A stretch of DNA of 64,000 nucleotides from Streptomyces achromogenes (GCF_030816715.1 NZ_JAUSYH010000001.1:5394001-5458000), one strand, 5' to 3'; numbered from the stretch's first letter, positions 53,486 to 61,794 are shown. The notes: a model not told the origin generated them from the sequence alone. Translations and numbers: made by a program.

Positions 53486-54250
53486 CTACCGTCGCCGTAA
53501 CGACTTCCCGAAACCGGCTGCCAGCGGCATGCGCAGGCCCAGCGGGGGCGGCGCCGCGAGCGCGTCCTCCACCGGGCGGGAGAGCGCCCGGCCGAACAGC
53601 GCGCCCATGACGAAGTCCTCGGCGAGGGCGAGGACTTCGGCGCGGTACTGATGCAACCCGTGGCCGTCGGAGTGCACTTCGAACCGGCACACGTCCCGGT
53701 TCGCCTTCTTGGCGCGCGCGGCGAGCCGGAACGACAGCTCGGGGTCGCAGCGCTCGTCCTTGGTGCCGTGTACGAGGAGCACCCGTCGTCCCACGAGCTG
53801 CCTGACCGGCTCGGGCGGGGCCGCCATGTCCTCCTCCGGCAGCCACGGACCCATCGCCAGAACGGAGTTGACGGCTTCGTGGCCGGCCGCGTGCAGCGCC
53901 GCCCGCGCGCCCATGTCGACGCCGGCCAGGCACACCGGGACGTCCCCGTACCGCCGCACGATCTCGTCGGCGGCCCAGGCCGCGTCGGCCGCGAGACGCG
54001 CCTCGTCGCCGTTCCAGCCGCGGTAGCGGTAGTGCACGGCGTGCACGGCCAGGCCTTCCCCGGCTCCCGCGCGGGCGAGCCGGCGCCCGAGGCCCCGGAC
54101 GGAGGCGGCCGCCCACAGGGCGGACGGTCTGCGGCCGGAGACCTCCTCGCCGCCCGGGAGCAGCAGCACCGCTCCGCTCACCGCCGTCGGCTCCGGGCCG
54201 AGCGCCCTCCCCAGCCGGGCCGTCCGAACCGGCGTCAGTTCCTGTGCCAT
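53486..54250 (-). CDS. Alpha/beta-hydrolase-fold protein with Asp in the nucleophile elbow
   Basis: 254 residues. Early strand AVLLLPGGEEVSGRRPSA, lid helices, then LAGVDMGARAAL, where the elbow GxSxG reads GVDMG; acid GTKDERCDP and a His in HSDGHGLHQYRAEVL complete a possible triad. It resembles dienelactone-hydrolase/YqiA-like small hydrolases. Asp nucleophiles occur in epoxide hydrolases and dehalogenases, but the rest of the fold is not theirs, so the protein may be a pseudo-enzyme. ATG 54250. It converges on the LysR gene and is divergent from add. Confidence 0.75.
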   Translation of the reverse strand: MAQELTPVRTARLGRALGPEPTAVSGAVLLLPGGEEVSGRRPSALWAAASVRGLGRRLARAGAGEGLAVHAVHYRYRGWNGDEARLAADAAWAADEIVRRYGDVPVCLAGVDMGARAALHAAGHEAVNSVLAMGPWLPEEDMAAPPEPVRQLVGRRVLLVHGTKDERCDPELSFRLAARAKKANRDVCRFEVHSDGHGLHQYRAEVLALAEDFVMGALFGRALSRPVEDALAAPPPLGLRMPLAAGFGKSLRRR

Positions 54251-54318
54251 GGCAGAACAGTGTCAGAAGCAGTGGTGTGCTCCACCTGTCCGTGCGGTCA
54301 CCGTTACATATCGGCGGA

Positions 54319-54328
54319 GTTGTACAAC
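54319..54328. promoter_or_regulatory. add promoter region palindrome GTTGTACAAC
   Basis: 10-bp palindrome containing a TACAAC -10-like hexamer (54323-54328), 7 nt upstream of the CTACGCGCGTAG site. Confidence 0.45.
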
Positions 54329-54334
54329 AGGTGA

Positions 54335-54348
54335 TCTACGCGCGTAGG
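54335..54348. promoter_or_regulatory. Nucleoside-regulon operator candidate, copy 3 (perfect palindrome)
   Basis: CTACGCGCGTAG at 54336-54347 is a perfect 12-bp palindrome immediately downstream of the likely -10 box and running into the TAGGAG ribosome site of add. Confidence 0.7.
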
Positions 54349-54363
54349 AGTTAGAGTGCGGAA

Positions 54364-55527
54364 ATGACGAGCCAGAGCATCCAGACGGGCATCACCCCGA
54401 GCCCGGATCAGATCCGGCGGGCGCCCAAGGTTCTGCTGCACGACCACCTCGACGGCGGGCTGCGCCCCGGCACGATCGTCGATCTCGCCCGGGAGACCGG
54501 GTACTCCCGCCTCCCCGAGACGGACCCCGACAAGCTCGGCCTCTGGTTCCGGGAGGCCGCCGACTCCGGCTCCCTGGAGCGGTACCTGGAGACGTTCACG
54601 CACACCGTCGGCGTGATGCAGACCCGGGAGGCCCTGGTGCGGGTCGCCCGCGAGTGCGCCGAGGACCTCGCCGAGGACGGCGTCGTCTACGCCGAGGTGC
54701 GGTACGCGCCCGAGCAGCACCTCGACGGCGGACTGACCCTCGAGCAGGTCGTCGAGGCCGTCAACGAGGGCTTCCGGGAAGGGGAACGGGCGGCCCGCGG
54801 ACACGGCCACCGGATCCGCGTCGGCGCCCTGCTGACCGCCATGCGGCACGCGGCCCGCGCCCTGGAGATCGCCGAACTCGCCAACTGCCACCGGGACCTG
54901 GGCGTCGTCGGCTTCGACATCGCGGGCGCCGAGGCCGGCTACCCGCCCACCCGGCACCTCGACGCCTTCGAGTACCTCAAGCGCGAGAACAACCACTTCA
55001 CCATCCACGCCGGCGAGGCCTTCGGGCTGCCGTCCATCTGGCAGGCGCTGCAGTGGTGCGGCGCCGACCGGCTCGGGCACGGCGTGCGGATCATCGACGA
55101 CATCGAGGTCGCGGACGACGGCTCGGTGAAGCTCGGGCGGCTCGCCTCCTACGTCCGCGACAAGCGCGTCCCGCTGGAGATGTGCCCCAGCTCCAACCTG
55201 CAGACCGGAGCGGCCGCCTCCTACGCCGAGCACCCCATCGGTCTGCTGCGCCGGCTCCACTTCCGGACCACCGTCAATACGGACAACCGTCTCATGTCCG
55301 GCACCAGTATGAGCCGGGAATTCGAGCACCTGGTCGACGCATTCGGTTACACGCTCGACGATCTCGCCTGGTTCTCGGTCAATGCTATGAAGTCAGCATT
55401 CATTCCTTTCGATGAACGACTCGCCATGATCAGTGACGTGATCAAGCCCGGATATGCCGAGCTGAAATCCGAATGGCTGTTCCAGCAGACCGTCTCCACC
55501 AGCGGTTCTGTGGCGACAGAAAGCTGA
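54364..55527 (+). CDS. add: Adenosine deaminase
   Basis: 387 residues. Converts adenosine/deoxyadenosine to inosine. Zinc ligands and catalytic residues: LLHDHLDGGLRP, FTIHAGEAFG with catalytic Glu, RLGHGVRI, CPSSNLQTG, and NTDNRLMSG where the last Zn-Asp sits (the usual TDDP reads TDNR). The final about 50 codons use A/T in third position far more often than the rest of the gene (for example AAT, GCT, TCA, GCA, ATT). It works with the nucleoside importer encoded 10-14 kb upstream and shares its operator motif. Followed by a terminator. Confidence 0.95.
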   Translation: MTSQSIQTGITPSPDQIRRAPKVLLHDHLDGGLRPGTIVDLARETGYSRLPETDPDKLGLWFREAADSGSLERYLETFTHTVGVMQTREALVRVARECAEDLAEDGVVYAEVRYAPEQHLDGGLTLEQVVEAVNEGFREGERAARGHGHRIRVGALLTAMRHAARALEIAELANCHRDLGVVGFDIAGAEAGYPPTRHLDAFEYLKRENNHFTIHAGEAFGLPSIWQALQWCGADRLGHGVRIIDDIEVADDGSVKLGRLASYVRDKRVPLEMCPSSNLQTGAAASYAEHPIGLLRRLHFRTTVNTDNRLMSGTSMSREFEHLVDAFGYTLDDLAWFSVNAMKSAFIPFDERLAMISDVIKPGYAELKSEWLFQQTVSTSGSVATES

Positions 55528-55547
55528 ATGCGAAACCTTTGGCGTAC

Positions 55548-55584
55548 GAAATGCGGGCGGGTGTTCACCAACCGTCCGCATTTC
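55548..55584 (+). terminator. add terminator
   Basis: 13-bp stem with one G-U (GAAATGCGGGCGG 55548-55560 with 55572-55584), 11-nt loop, then GATGTTTG. 21 nt after the stop. Confidence 0.75.
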
Positions 55585-55665
55585 GATGTTTGCCGCTGAC
55601 CCCGTCCCGTGTTTACGGTCGAGAACCGCTCAGTTCCCCGTATCCCATTCGAGGACGCATTCATC

Positions 55666-56020
55666 ATGAAGCAGTCTGCTGCCAAGACCCTCGGTGTCGC
55701 CGCTCTCGGTGCCGCCTTCGCCGCCGTCGGGGCGGGCGCCGCCAACGCCGCCCCCGCCGTACCGGACGCCACGCAGGCCCTGGACGGCATCACCCGCACG
55801 CTGCCGGCGGAGAACGTGACCCAGGCGCTGCCCGCCGCCGGCCAGGTGCTGACCCAGGCCCAGCCGGCGCTCGGCGCCGGTCTGACCGCCGCCCAGCCGG
55901 TCGCCGGGAAGCTGCTCGCCGAGGGCCCCACCGCGCCCGTCTCCGGGCTGCTCGGCGGTCTGCCGCTGCAGGGCCTGCCCACCCCACGGCCTGCCGGTCA
56001 ACGGGATCCCGCTGGGCTGA
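55666..56020 (+). pseudogene. Small secreted protein gene, frameshifted near its 3' end
   Basis: ATG 55666 with GAGGACG upstream. Signal peptide (TLGVAALGAAFAAVGAGAANA) then a small Ala/Gln/Leu/Pro-rich protein (ALPAENVTQALPAAGQVL, LLGGLPLQGLPT). As read, the frame leaves the family pattern at 55981-55984 (run of four C) and runs on for over 100 Arg/Pro-rich residues past the 17-bp hairpin. Dropping one C restores LPTHGLPVNGIPLG and a TGA at 56018-56020, continuing the GLP repeat and giving 117 residues. So either a real one-base insertion or a sequencing error. A similar small secreted protein lies at 62654. Function unknown. Confidence 0.8.
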
Positions 56021-56059
56021 GTGGCGTCGCCCGCCGCACCCACCGCAAACCCCATCGCG

Positions 56060-56100
56060 CCGTCGGGGCGTGCCCGTACGTACCGGGCACGCCCCGACGG
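56060..56100. terminator. 17-bp perfect hairpin followed by GCGTTTCCGCG repeats
   Basis: 56060-56076 pairs with 56084-56100 without mismatch, 7-nt loop; shared by the convergent secreted-protein and PspC genes. Directly after it are two copies of GCGTTTCCGCG and one of GCGTTCCGCG (to about 56132). Confidence 0.85.
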
Positions 56101-56149
56101 CGTTTCCGCGGCGTTTCCGCGGCGTTCCGCGGCGTGCTGCGACGGCGGG

Positions 56150-56353
56150 TCACCAGGCGGTGCGCGCCGCCTTGTCCTCCGACGGCAGGAGAATCCAGAG
56201 GGCTATGTAGAGCAGGAACTGAGGCCCGGGCAGCAGGCAGGAGAGTACGAAGATCACGCGCATCGTGGTCGCGGAGGTGCCGAAGCGGCGGGCCAGCGCG
56301 GCGCACACTCCGCCGATCATGCGGCCATGGGTGGGGCGGGCGAGGCTGGACAT
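56150..56353 (-). CDS. PspC-domain membrane protein
   Basis: 67 residues. Whole protein is a PspC domain: RMIGGVCAALARRFGTSATT then the helix VIFVLSCLLPGPQFLLYIAL and LPSEDK. PspC proteins sense or stabilise stressed membranes. ATG 56353 with AAGGAG 7 nt upstream. Stands alone, 96 nt after the VanZ gene. Confidence 0.93.
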   Translation of the reverse strand: MSSLARPTHGRMIGGVCAALARRFGTSATTMRVIFVLSCLLPGPQFLLYIALWILLPSEDKAARTAW

Positions 56354-56449
56354 CTGTGGCTCCTTCGTGAGCGTCCGTCGGAGGCGGCCCTTGCGGCTGC
56401 CTTCCCTCTGACGACAACGCTACGGTGACGAAGGGGACGAAGCGTCGCT

Positions 56450-57001
56450 CTACGGGGCGATACCGACCCTGGGAATCCTCGGGGTGCGACCCTGAGCCGG
56501 CTCCCCCTGCCGGACCCCGGCACGCCCCCCGGGCTCCTCCCGGCGACGCAGCCACCCGCGGACCGCCGGCACCACCGCGACGTGCGCCAGGGCCACGCCC
56601 GCCGTGTTCAGCAGCAGCGAGTCGACGTCCGCGACCTGACCGGGCACCCCCGTCTGCAGCAACTCGACGGCCAGGGACAGCAGCGCGCCCGCCGTGACCG
56701 TACGGACCAGGGAGGCGAGCGGCGACACGCGCAGCCTGCCGTGCACCAGCGGGAGCAGGACGCCCAACGGGGCGAACAGCGCGAGTCCGGCGCCGATCCG
56801 CGACGCCGCCTCGGGCCAGCCCAGCCTCAGATCGGCGCGGATCCCGTCGAACGGATGCAGATTGGCCGGCATCACCCAGGGAACGTCCAGTGGGCGCAGC
56901 GAGACCCAGGCGACGAACACGAGGTGGGCGGCCAGGAAGAGAATCCCGGTCGCGCGGATGCGGTACGCGGCGCTGCCGCCGATGGAGCCTTGACGCTGCA
57001 C
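56450..57001 (-). CDS. VanZ-family membrane protein
   Basis: 183 residues from GTG 57001 (start uncertain). Four helices with the VanZ signature: SLRPLDVPWVMPANLHPFDG, LGVLLPLVHGRLR and LSLAVELLQTGVPGQVADVDS followed by LLLNTAGVALAHV. The VELxQ...R/ADVDDxxxNxxG pattern is the family hallmark. VanZ proteins give low teicoplanin resistance in enterococci by an unknown route; in Streptomyces they are common and unlinked to vanHAX. C-terminal 30 residues are basic and Gly/Pro-rich. Confidence 0.88.
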   Translation of the reverse strand: MQRQGSIGGSAAYRIRATGILFLAAHLVFVAWVSLRPLDVPWVMPANLHPFDGIRADLRLGWPEAASRIGAGLALFAPLGVLLPLVHGRLRVSPLASLVRTVTAGALLSLAVELLQTGVPGQVADVDSLLLNTAGVALAHVAVVPAVRGWLRRREEPGGRAGVRQGEPAQGRTPRIPRVGIAP

Positions 57002-57240
57002 GCCCCCCAAGACGCGCCCCCCGGCACGATCGGTTCCGGCCCACCGGCCCGGCACCCGGCCCGGTCCCCGCCCCGCCGCGCCACGACAGACGATGACCTG
57101 CGACGACGTCGACGCCCGGCCCCGCGTGAGGCGTCCGACACACCCGGCCGCCGCTCCAGCGGTCGGGTGGGCCGGGGTGGCGCCGCACGAGACCCGCGGG
57201 GCAGTGCGGGGGCCGGGAGGGGACGGGAGGAGGCGGACCC

Positions 57241-57873
57241 TCAGCCGCCGCTCGTGACGGCCGTGGACGGGGGTTCCGTGCTGCCGGGCCGCGAACGGAC
57301 CTCGTCGGTGCACTCGTAGCGGCGCACGGGCTCGGAGCCGGGACCGCCGAGGATCACCGAGCCGTCGCCCTCGGCCGCCGCCGAGTCGGAGAAGGTGCAC
57401 ACGACCTGCGCGAGCGCGTACGAGTTGAGGTCCCCGGGCGGGACGCTCAGCCGCAGTGCGTCGTCCGGGTCCTTGGCGGCCGGACCGCTCACGGTCATGG
57501 CGCCGCGCACGTCCGTCGTGTACCCGGCCTCCTTCTCGACGGCCGACGGCGACTCGGCGAGCTGGTCGAGCAGGCCCTGAGCGACCAGCACGCGCCGCGC
57601 GGGGCCGGCCGCGCCGTCCGGCACCCGCACACTGCGGTCCACGGCCACCAGCGCCGAACCGCACAGCAGGAACACCCGCACCGGCACACCCGCGCGCGCG
57701 GCCTGCGGAGACACGGCGAGGTCGGTGAGCGAGCAGCGCACCCGGGAGGGCGCGGGACCGAAGTCGGTCGGCACCTCGGTCGCCCGGATGCCGCAGCCCG
57801 CGAGCGGACCGGCCAGGGCGGCCAGCACCGCGGCGGCGCACAGCCGTCGTACGGTCGCACGGCCCATGGTCAC
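57241..57873 (-). CDS. Lipoprotein coupled to AfsQ1/Q2
   Basis: 210 residues. Lipobox LAGC (Cys about residue 27), then a compact domain resembling GerMN-type extracytoplasmic modules (VPVRVFLLCGSALVAVDRSV, LVAQGLLDQLAESPS, AMTVSGPAA). Contains three further Cys. GTG 57873 overlaps the afsQ2 stop (GTGA), so it belongs to the afsQ1-afsQ2 operon, as in S. coelicolor (SCO4905). Probable accessory to the AfsQ2 sensor, outside the membrane; role not established. Confidence 0.85.
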   Translation of the reverse strand: MTMGRATVRRLCAAAVLAALAGPLAGCGIRATEVPTDFGPAPSRVRCSLTDLAVSPQAARAGVPVRVFLLCGSALVAVDRSVRVPDGAAGPARRVLVAQGLLDQLAESPSAVEKEAGYTTDVRGAMTVSGPAAKDPDDALRLSVPPGDLNSYALAQVVCTFSDSAAAEGDGSVILGGPGSEPVRRYECTDEVRSRPGSTEPPSTAVTSGG

Positions 57874-59459
57874 GATGCGTCCCCCTCGTCCAGCCCGGTC
57901 GTCACGCCCTGCTCGCCGCCGTCCGCGCCGTCCCGGTCCGCCGGCTCGGCGACGCCCCGCGGCAGCCGCAGCGTGAACACCGCGCCGCCCTCCGGGGAGT
58001 TGGCGGCGGTGATCTCACCGCCGTGGATGTGGGCGTTCTCCAGCGCGATGGACAGGCCCAGCCCGCTGCCCTCGGAACGCGGCCGGGAGGCGCTCGCCTT
58101 GTAGAACCGGTCGAAGACGTGCGGCAGCACCTCCTCCGGGATGCCCGGCCCGTGGTCGCGCACGGCGATGACCACCGAGTCGTCCTGCGCCGACACCGAC
58201 ACCCGCACCGGCGAACCGCCGTGCTTGAGCGCGTTGCCGATGAGGTTGGCGAGGATGACGTCCAGCCGGCGCGGGTCGAGCCGGGCGTGGATGCCGCGCT
58301 CCGCGGCCAGGTCGACCGCGTCCAGCCAGGCCCGCGCGTCGATGCACGCGGTGATCTGGTCGGCGACGTCGACGTCGTCCAGGACCAGCCGCGCGGTCCC
58401 CGCGTCGAAGCGGGTGACCTCCATCAGGTTCTCCACCAGGTTGTTCAGCCGCCGCGTCTCGCTGACCACCAGCCGCACCGCGGGCTCGATCATCGGGTCG
58501 ATGCTGCCCGACTCGGCGTCCAGCTCCTCCTCCAGCACCTCCGCGACGGTGGTGATGGCGGTCAGCGGCGTCCGCAGCTCGTGCGACATGTCGGCGACGA
58601 ACCGGCGGGACGCCTCGTCACGGGCGGCCATGTCGTCGACCCGCTTCTCCAGCGCCTCGGCGGTCCGGTTGAACGTCCGCGACAGATCGGCGAGTTCGTC
58701 CGTCCCGGAGACCCGCAGCCGGGTGTCGAGCCGTCCCTCGCCGAGCCGGCGCGCCGCGACGCCCAGCCGGTGCACCGGCTTCAGGACGGTCGTGGCGGCG
58801 GCCTGCGCGAGCAGCGCGGCCCCGACCAGCGCGAGGGCGGTGGCGATCCCCAGCGACCAGGCCAGCGAATTGAGGTCCTTGGCCTCCGGCGCCAGCGACT
58901 TGCGCATGTAGCCGGTCGGCCCGCCCCCGTTCACCCGCGTCCCGGCCACCAGGTACGGCGTCCCGTGGTCCACGACCCGCTGCCAGTACAGGTGGTACGG
59001 CGACTTGTTGCCGCCGGTCACGTCCTGCTGCTTGTTCACCGCCGTGCGCAGCGACTCGGGGACGTCCTCCAGGGAGAACCCGTTGAGCCCGTTGGAGTTG
59101 CCGTACACGGTCTTGCCGCTGTCGTCCGCGCCCACCAGCAGCACGTTGAACCGCTGGCTGCTGGTGGCCATCTGCCCCGCGGTGTGCTGGAGCTCGTCCT
59201 GCGAGGGACGCTCCGGCAGCGAACCCGCCCGGTTCTGCATCTCCTGCTCGAAGTCCCGCAGCACCGAACCCTGCGTGCGGGTCAGCACGGCCTCGCGGTT
59301 CAGCCAGTACGCGATGCCGGACGCGGACACGGCGGCCGTCAGCGCCACCGCGCCGAAGACCACCACCAGCCGCAGACGCAGGCTGGTGAGACGCAGCCGT
59401 GACACTCTTCCCTTGCGCGCCGCGGACCAGCCGCGGAGCCCCCCCTGCGGCTGTGTCAC
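57870..59459 (-). CDS. afsQ2: Sensor histidine kinase AfsQ2
   Basis: 529 residues. Helix 1 (LRLRLVVVFGAVALTAAVSA), a sensor loop of about 170 residues, helix 2 (ALALVGAALLAQAAAT), HAMP, then H-box FVADMSHELRTPLTAITTVA, N-box VILANLIGNALKHGG, G1 DHGPGIP and G2 GSGLGLSI. GTG overlaps the stop of afsQ1. With AfsQ1 it forms the S. coelicolor-type system that links nitrogen source to antibiotic production. Confidence 0.96.
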   Translation of the reverse strand: MTQPQGGLRGWSAARKGRVSRLRLTSLRLRLVVVFGAVALTAAVSASGIAYWLNREAVLTRTQGSVLRDFEQEMQNRAGSLPERPSQDELQHTAGQMATSSQRFNVLLVGADDSGKTVYGNSNGLNGFSLEDVPESLRTAVNKQQDVTGGNKSPYHLYWQRVVDHGTPYLVAGTRVNGGGPTGYMRKSLAPEAKDLNSLAWSLGIATALALVGAALLAQAAATTVLKPVHRLGVAARRLGEGRLDTRLRVSGTDELADLSRTFNRTAEALEKRVDDMAARDEASRRFVADMSHELRTPLTAITTVAEVLEEELDAESGSIDPMIEPAVRLVVSETRRLNNLVENLMEVTRFDAGTARLVLDDVDVADQITACIDARAWLDAVDLAAERGIHARLDPRRLDVILANLIGNALKHGGSPVRVSVSAQDDSVVIAVRDHGPGIPEEVLPHVFDRFYKASASRPRSEGSGLGLSIALENAHIHGGEITAANSPEGGAVFTLRLPRGVAEPADRDGADGGEQGVTTGLDEGDAS

Positions 59460-60133
59460 TGAGGGGCGTCCAGGCGGTAGCCGACGCCGCGCACGGTTCT
59501 GATCAGGACCGGGGAGGACGGCACGTCCTCCACCTTGGCCCGCAGCCGCTGGACGCAGGCGTCCACCAGCCGCGAGTCGCCCAGGTAGTCGTGCTCCCAC
59601 ACCAGCCGCAGCAGTTGCTGCCGGGACAGCGCCTGGCCGGGCCGGCGGCTCAGTTCGAGCAGCAGCCGCAGCTCGGTCGGGGTGAGCTGGAGGTCCTCGC
59701 CGTTCTTCGTGACCGTCATCGCCGCGCGGTCGATGACGAGGCTGCCGAAGGTCGCCGAGTCGTTCGACTCGCGCTCCCCGCGCCGCAGCACCGCCCTGAT
59801 CCGGGCGTCCAGCACCCGGCCCTGCACGGGTTTCACGACGTAGTCGTCGGCGCCGGACTCCAGCCCGACCACCACGTCGATGTCGTCGCTGCGCGCGGTG
59901 AGCAGGATGATCGGCAGCTGGTCGGTGCGCCGGATGCGACGGCAGACCTCGAAACCGTCGATGCCGGGCAGCATCACGTCCAGCACGATCAGATCCGGCC
60001 GCTGCTCGCGCAGGAGCTTCAGACCGTCCTCACCGCTCGCAGCGGTCGCCACACGGTGCCCCTGGCGCGTCAGTGAGAGCTCCAGGGCCGTGCGGATGGC
60101 GTCGTCGTCCTCGATCAGCAACAGGGAAGGCAC
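59456..60133 (-). CDS. afsQ1: Response regulator AfsQ1
   Basis: 225 residues, the length of S. coelicolor AfsQ1. Receiver: LLLIEDDDAIRTALELSLTR, phospho-Asp in LIVLDVMLPGIDGFE, LLTARSDD, GADDYVVKPVQ; OmpR-type DNA-binding domain: LTPTELRLLLELSRRPG, RLVDACVQRLRAKVE, RTVRGVGYRL. GTG 60133 chosen because it gives this length. It controls antibiotic and development genes through GTnAC-N6-GTnAC sites, one of which lies upstream. Confidence 0.97.
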   Translation of the reverse strand: MPSLLLIEDDDAIRTALELSLTRQGHRVATAASGEDGLKLLREQRPDLIVLDVMLPGIDGFEVCRRIRRTDQLPIILLTARSDDIDVVVGLESGADDYVVKPVQGRVLDARIRAVLRRGERESNDSATFGSLVIDRAAMTVTKNGEDLQLTPTELRLLLELSRRPGQALSRQQLLRLVWEHDYLGDSRLVDACVQRLRAKVEDVPSSPVLIRTVRGVGYRLDAPQ

Positions 60134-60858
60134 GGGCTCATTCTGGCCTATGAGGGTGCTGTCGTTCGACCTGTGGGTAGGTGCCGGTCCGGGCGCGGTC
60201 GCCGCGCGGCGACCGTTCCGGCGGCGCGGGCGGCGCGCGAGGGCCCCGGGAAAGGCCGCGAACACCTGCGCCAGAGGCGTACGCAGGACCGGTTCACACG
60301 CCGCAGACCTGCGGTTTCGGCGAGCCGGGCGCTCTTTCGCGGACGCGCGGATGCGCGGGTCCGGCCGTCCCGGCCGCGGAGACACCGGCCCCGGCGAGAC
60401 GGGATCGGCCGCTCCTCGCCACCGGCCGAGGCGCGACGGGAGACCGGCCGGTGACCCGCGCGGCTCCCCGCCGCCCTCGAGGTCACCGCCGCCTCCGGCT
60501 CCCGCCGCCCTCGGCGCGGCGGGGCGGTCCCTGCCGTGCGGTGCTTCCTCGGAGAGCCCCCGCTGACCATCCCCGTGACCGCTCCCGCGGGCCGCCCCGG
60601 GTCCCGGACCGCCCCCCTGTGTCCCTCGGCGGTGACCTGCGGCGACCAGGCCAACTGCCGTACCGCGCAGGGCTGTGAAGCGGCTGTGGTGTTCCCGTGA
60701 CAGGCCCCTGTGACAGGTCTGTGACAGACGGCGGACACGGCGATGAAGTGCCCCGGGCAGTCTTTTGGTCACAAGGCGGGGCGACGCGGAAGACGAACAC
60801 CGCGGAACCCGGCCGAGCACCGGACCGAACACCGTAAGTCCACGACGGGGGGCGCGAG
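60134..60858. other. 725-nt intergenic region between afsQ1 and sigQ
   Basis: Divergent promoter region. The sigQ-proximal 200 nt hold the AfsQ1 box and a relatively AT-rich stretch (TCTTTTGGTCACAAGG, 60760-60775). The afsQ1-proximal 550 nt show no ORF with resident codon use on either strand and nothing else I can name. Confidence 0.6.
60697..60725 (+). promoter_or_regulatory. AfsQ1-binding box GTGAC-N6-GTGAC
   Basis: GTGAC at 60710-60714 and 60721-60725 with spacer AGGTCT match the published AfsQ1 consensus GTnAC-N6-GTnAC exactly. A third GTGAC at 60697-60701 is 8 nt further out. Lies 134 nt before the sigQ start. Confidence 0.85.
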
Positions 60859-61602
60859 ATGAACACGCTGCACGGTATGAGCACCAACGCAGTCGCGGTC
60901 GTCACGCGTCTGCACGACGTGAACCGGGGTTCCGAGAAGTCCGGTGCTGTGACCGGGCGGGGGTGCGGTCGCGGCATCGGGCGTCAGCACGCCCCCCTCA
61001 TGGCGGTCGTCGACACGGGGGAGCAGGCGGCTCACGGGGGAGCCGCGTACGGGGAGGACTCGGGGGAGCGTCGCTCCCTGACGGAGGCGGAGTTCACCGC
61101 CTACGTCCAGGAGCGCCGCGCCTCCCTGTACGCCACCGCGTACCACCTCACCGGCGACCGATTCGAGGCCGAGGACCTGCTGCAGAGCGCCCTGTTCTCG
61201 ACGTACCGGGCATGGGAGCGGATCAGCGACAAGGCCGCGGTCGGCGGATACCTCCGCCGGACGATGACCAACCTGCACATCAGCGCGTGGCGCCGCCGCA
61301 AGCTGAACGAGTACCCGACCGAGGAACTGCCGGAGACGCCCGGCGACACGGACGCGATGCGCGGCACCGAACTGCGCGCCGTCCTGTGGCAGGCGCTGGC
61401 CCGGCTGCCCGAACTCCAGCGGACGATGCTGGTCCTGCGCTACTACGAGGGCCGCACCGACCCGGAGATCGCGGAGATCCTCGACATCAGTGTCGGCACG
61501 GTGAAGTCGAGCATCTGGCGGTCGCTCCGCCGGCTGCGCGAGGACGAGGTCCTCAGCTTCGGCCGTGACGAGGAGGACGCCTTCGGGGAGCTTGTCGCCT
61601 GA
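60859..61602 (+). CDS. sigQ: ECF sigma factor SigQ
   Basis: 247 residues, with an unusual N-terminal extension of about 75 residues that lacks sigma motifs. Region 2: FTAYVQERRASLYATAYHLT, FEAEDLLQSALFSTYRAWE; region 4: LARLPELQRTMLVLRYYEG, DPEIAEILDISVGTVKSS. This is the SigE-family ECF of Streptomyces next to afsQ. ATG 60859 has GGGGGGCG upstream. In S. coelicolor sigQ is an AfsQ1 target. No anti-sigma gene follows. Confidence 0.95.
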   Translation: MNTLHGMSTNAVAVVTRLHDVNRGSEKSGAVTGRGCGRGIGRQHAPLMAVVDTGEQAAHGGAAYGEDSGERRSLTEAEFTAYVQERRASLYATAYHLTGDRFEAEDLLQSALFSTYRAWERISDKAAVGGYLRRTMTNLHISAWRRRKLNEYPTEELPETPGDTDAMRGTELRAVLWQALARLPELQRTMLVLRYYEGRTDPEIAEILDISVGTVKSSIWRSLRRLREDEVLSFGRDEEDAFGELVA

Positions 61603-61706
61603 GGGTGAACGGGGGAGGGCCCGGCTCCGCTCAGGGGAGCCGGTGAACGGGGGAGCGGTGCCGGGGGGACCCGACGGGGGACGTACGGGGAGCGGCACCG
61701 CGCAAG

Positions 61707-61752
61707 CACGGGGGAAGCACCACACGGGGGATCACGGGGGAAGCACGGGGGA
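61707..61752. repeat. Four CACGGGGGA repeats
   Basis: CACGGGGGA at 61707, 61723, 61733 and 61744, in a G-rich tail after sigQ. Confidence 0.85.
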
Positions 61753-61754
61753 GC

Positions 61755-61794
61755 GGGGCTGGAGGGCCGGGGGGTCCGTCCAGTCCCGCTTTTT
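61755..61794 (+). terminator. sigQ terminator
   Basis: 9-bp stem with one G-U (61755-61763 with 61779-61787), then GCTTTTT (T-run 61790-61794), a rare U-tract for this genome. Confidence 0.7.

Noticed and set aside
61707..61752. CACGGGGGA repeats as a binding-site array
   Set aside because: Irregular spacing (16, 10, 11 nt) within generally G-rich DNA after a gene; low complexity is the simpler reading.
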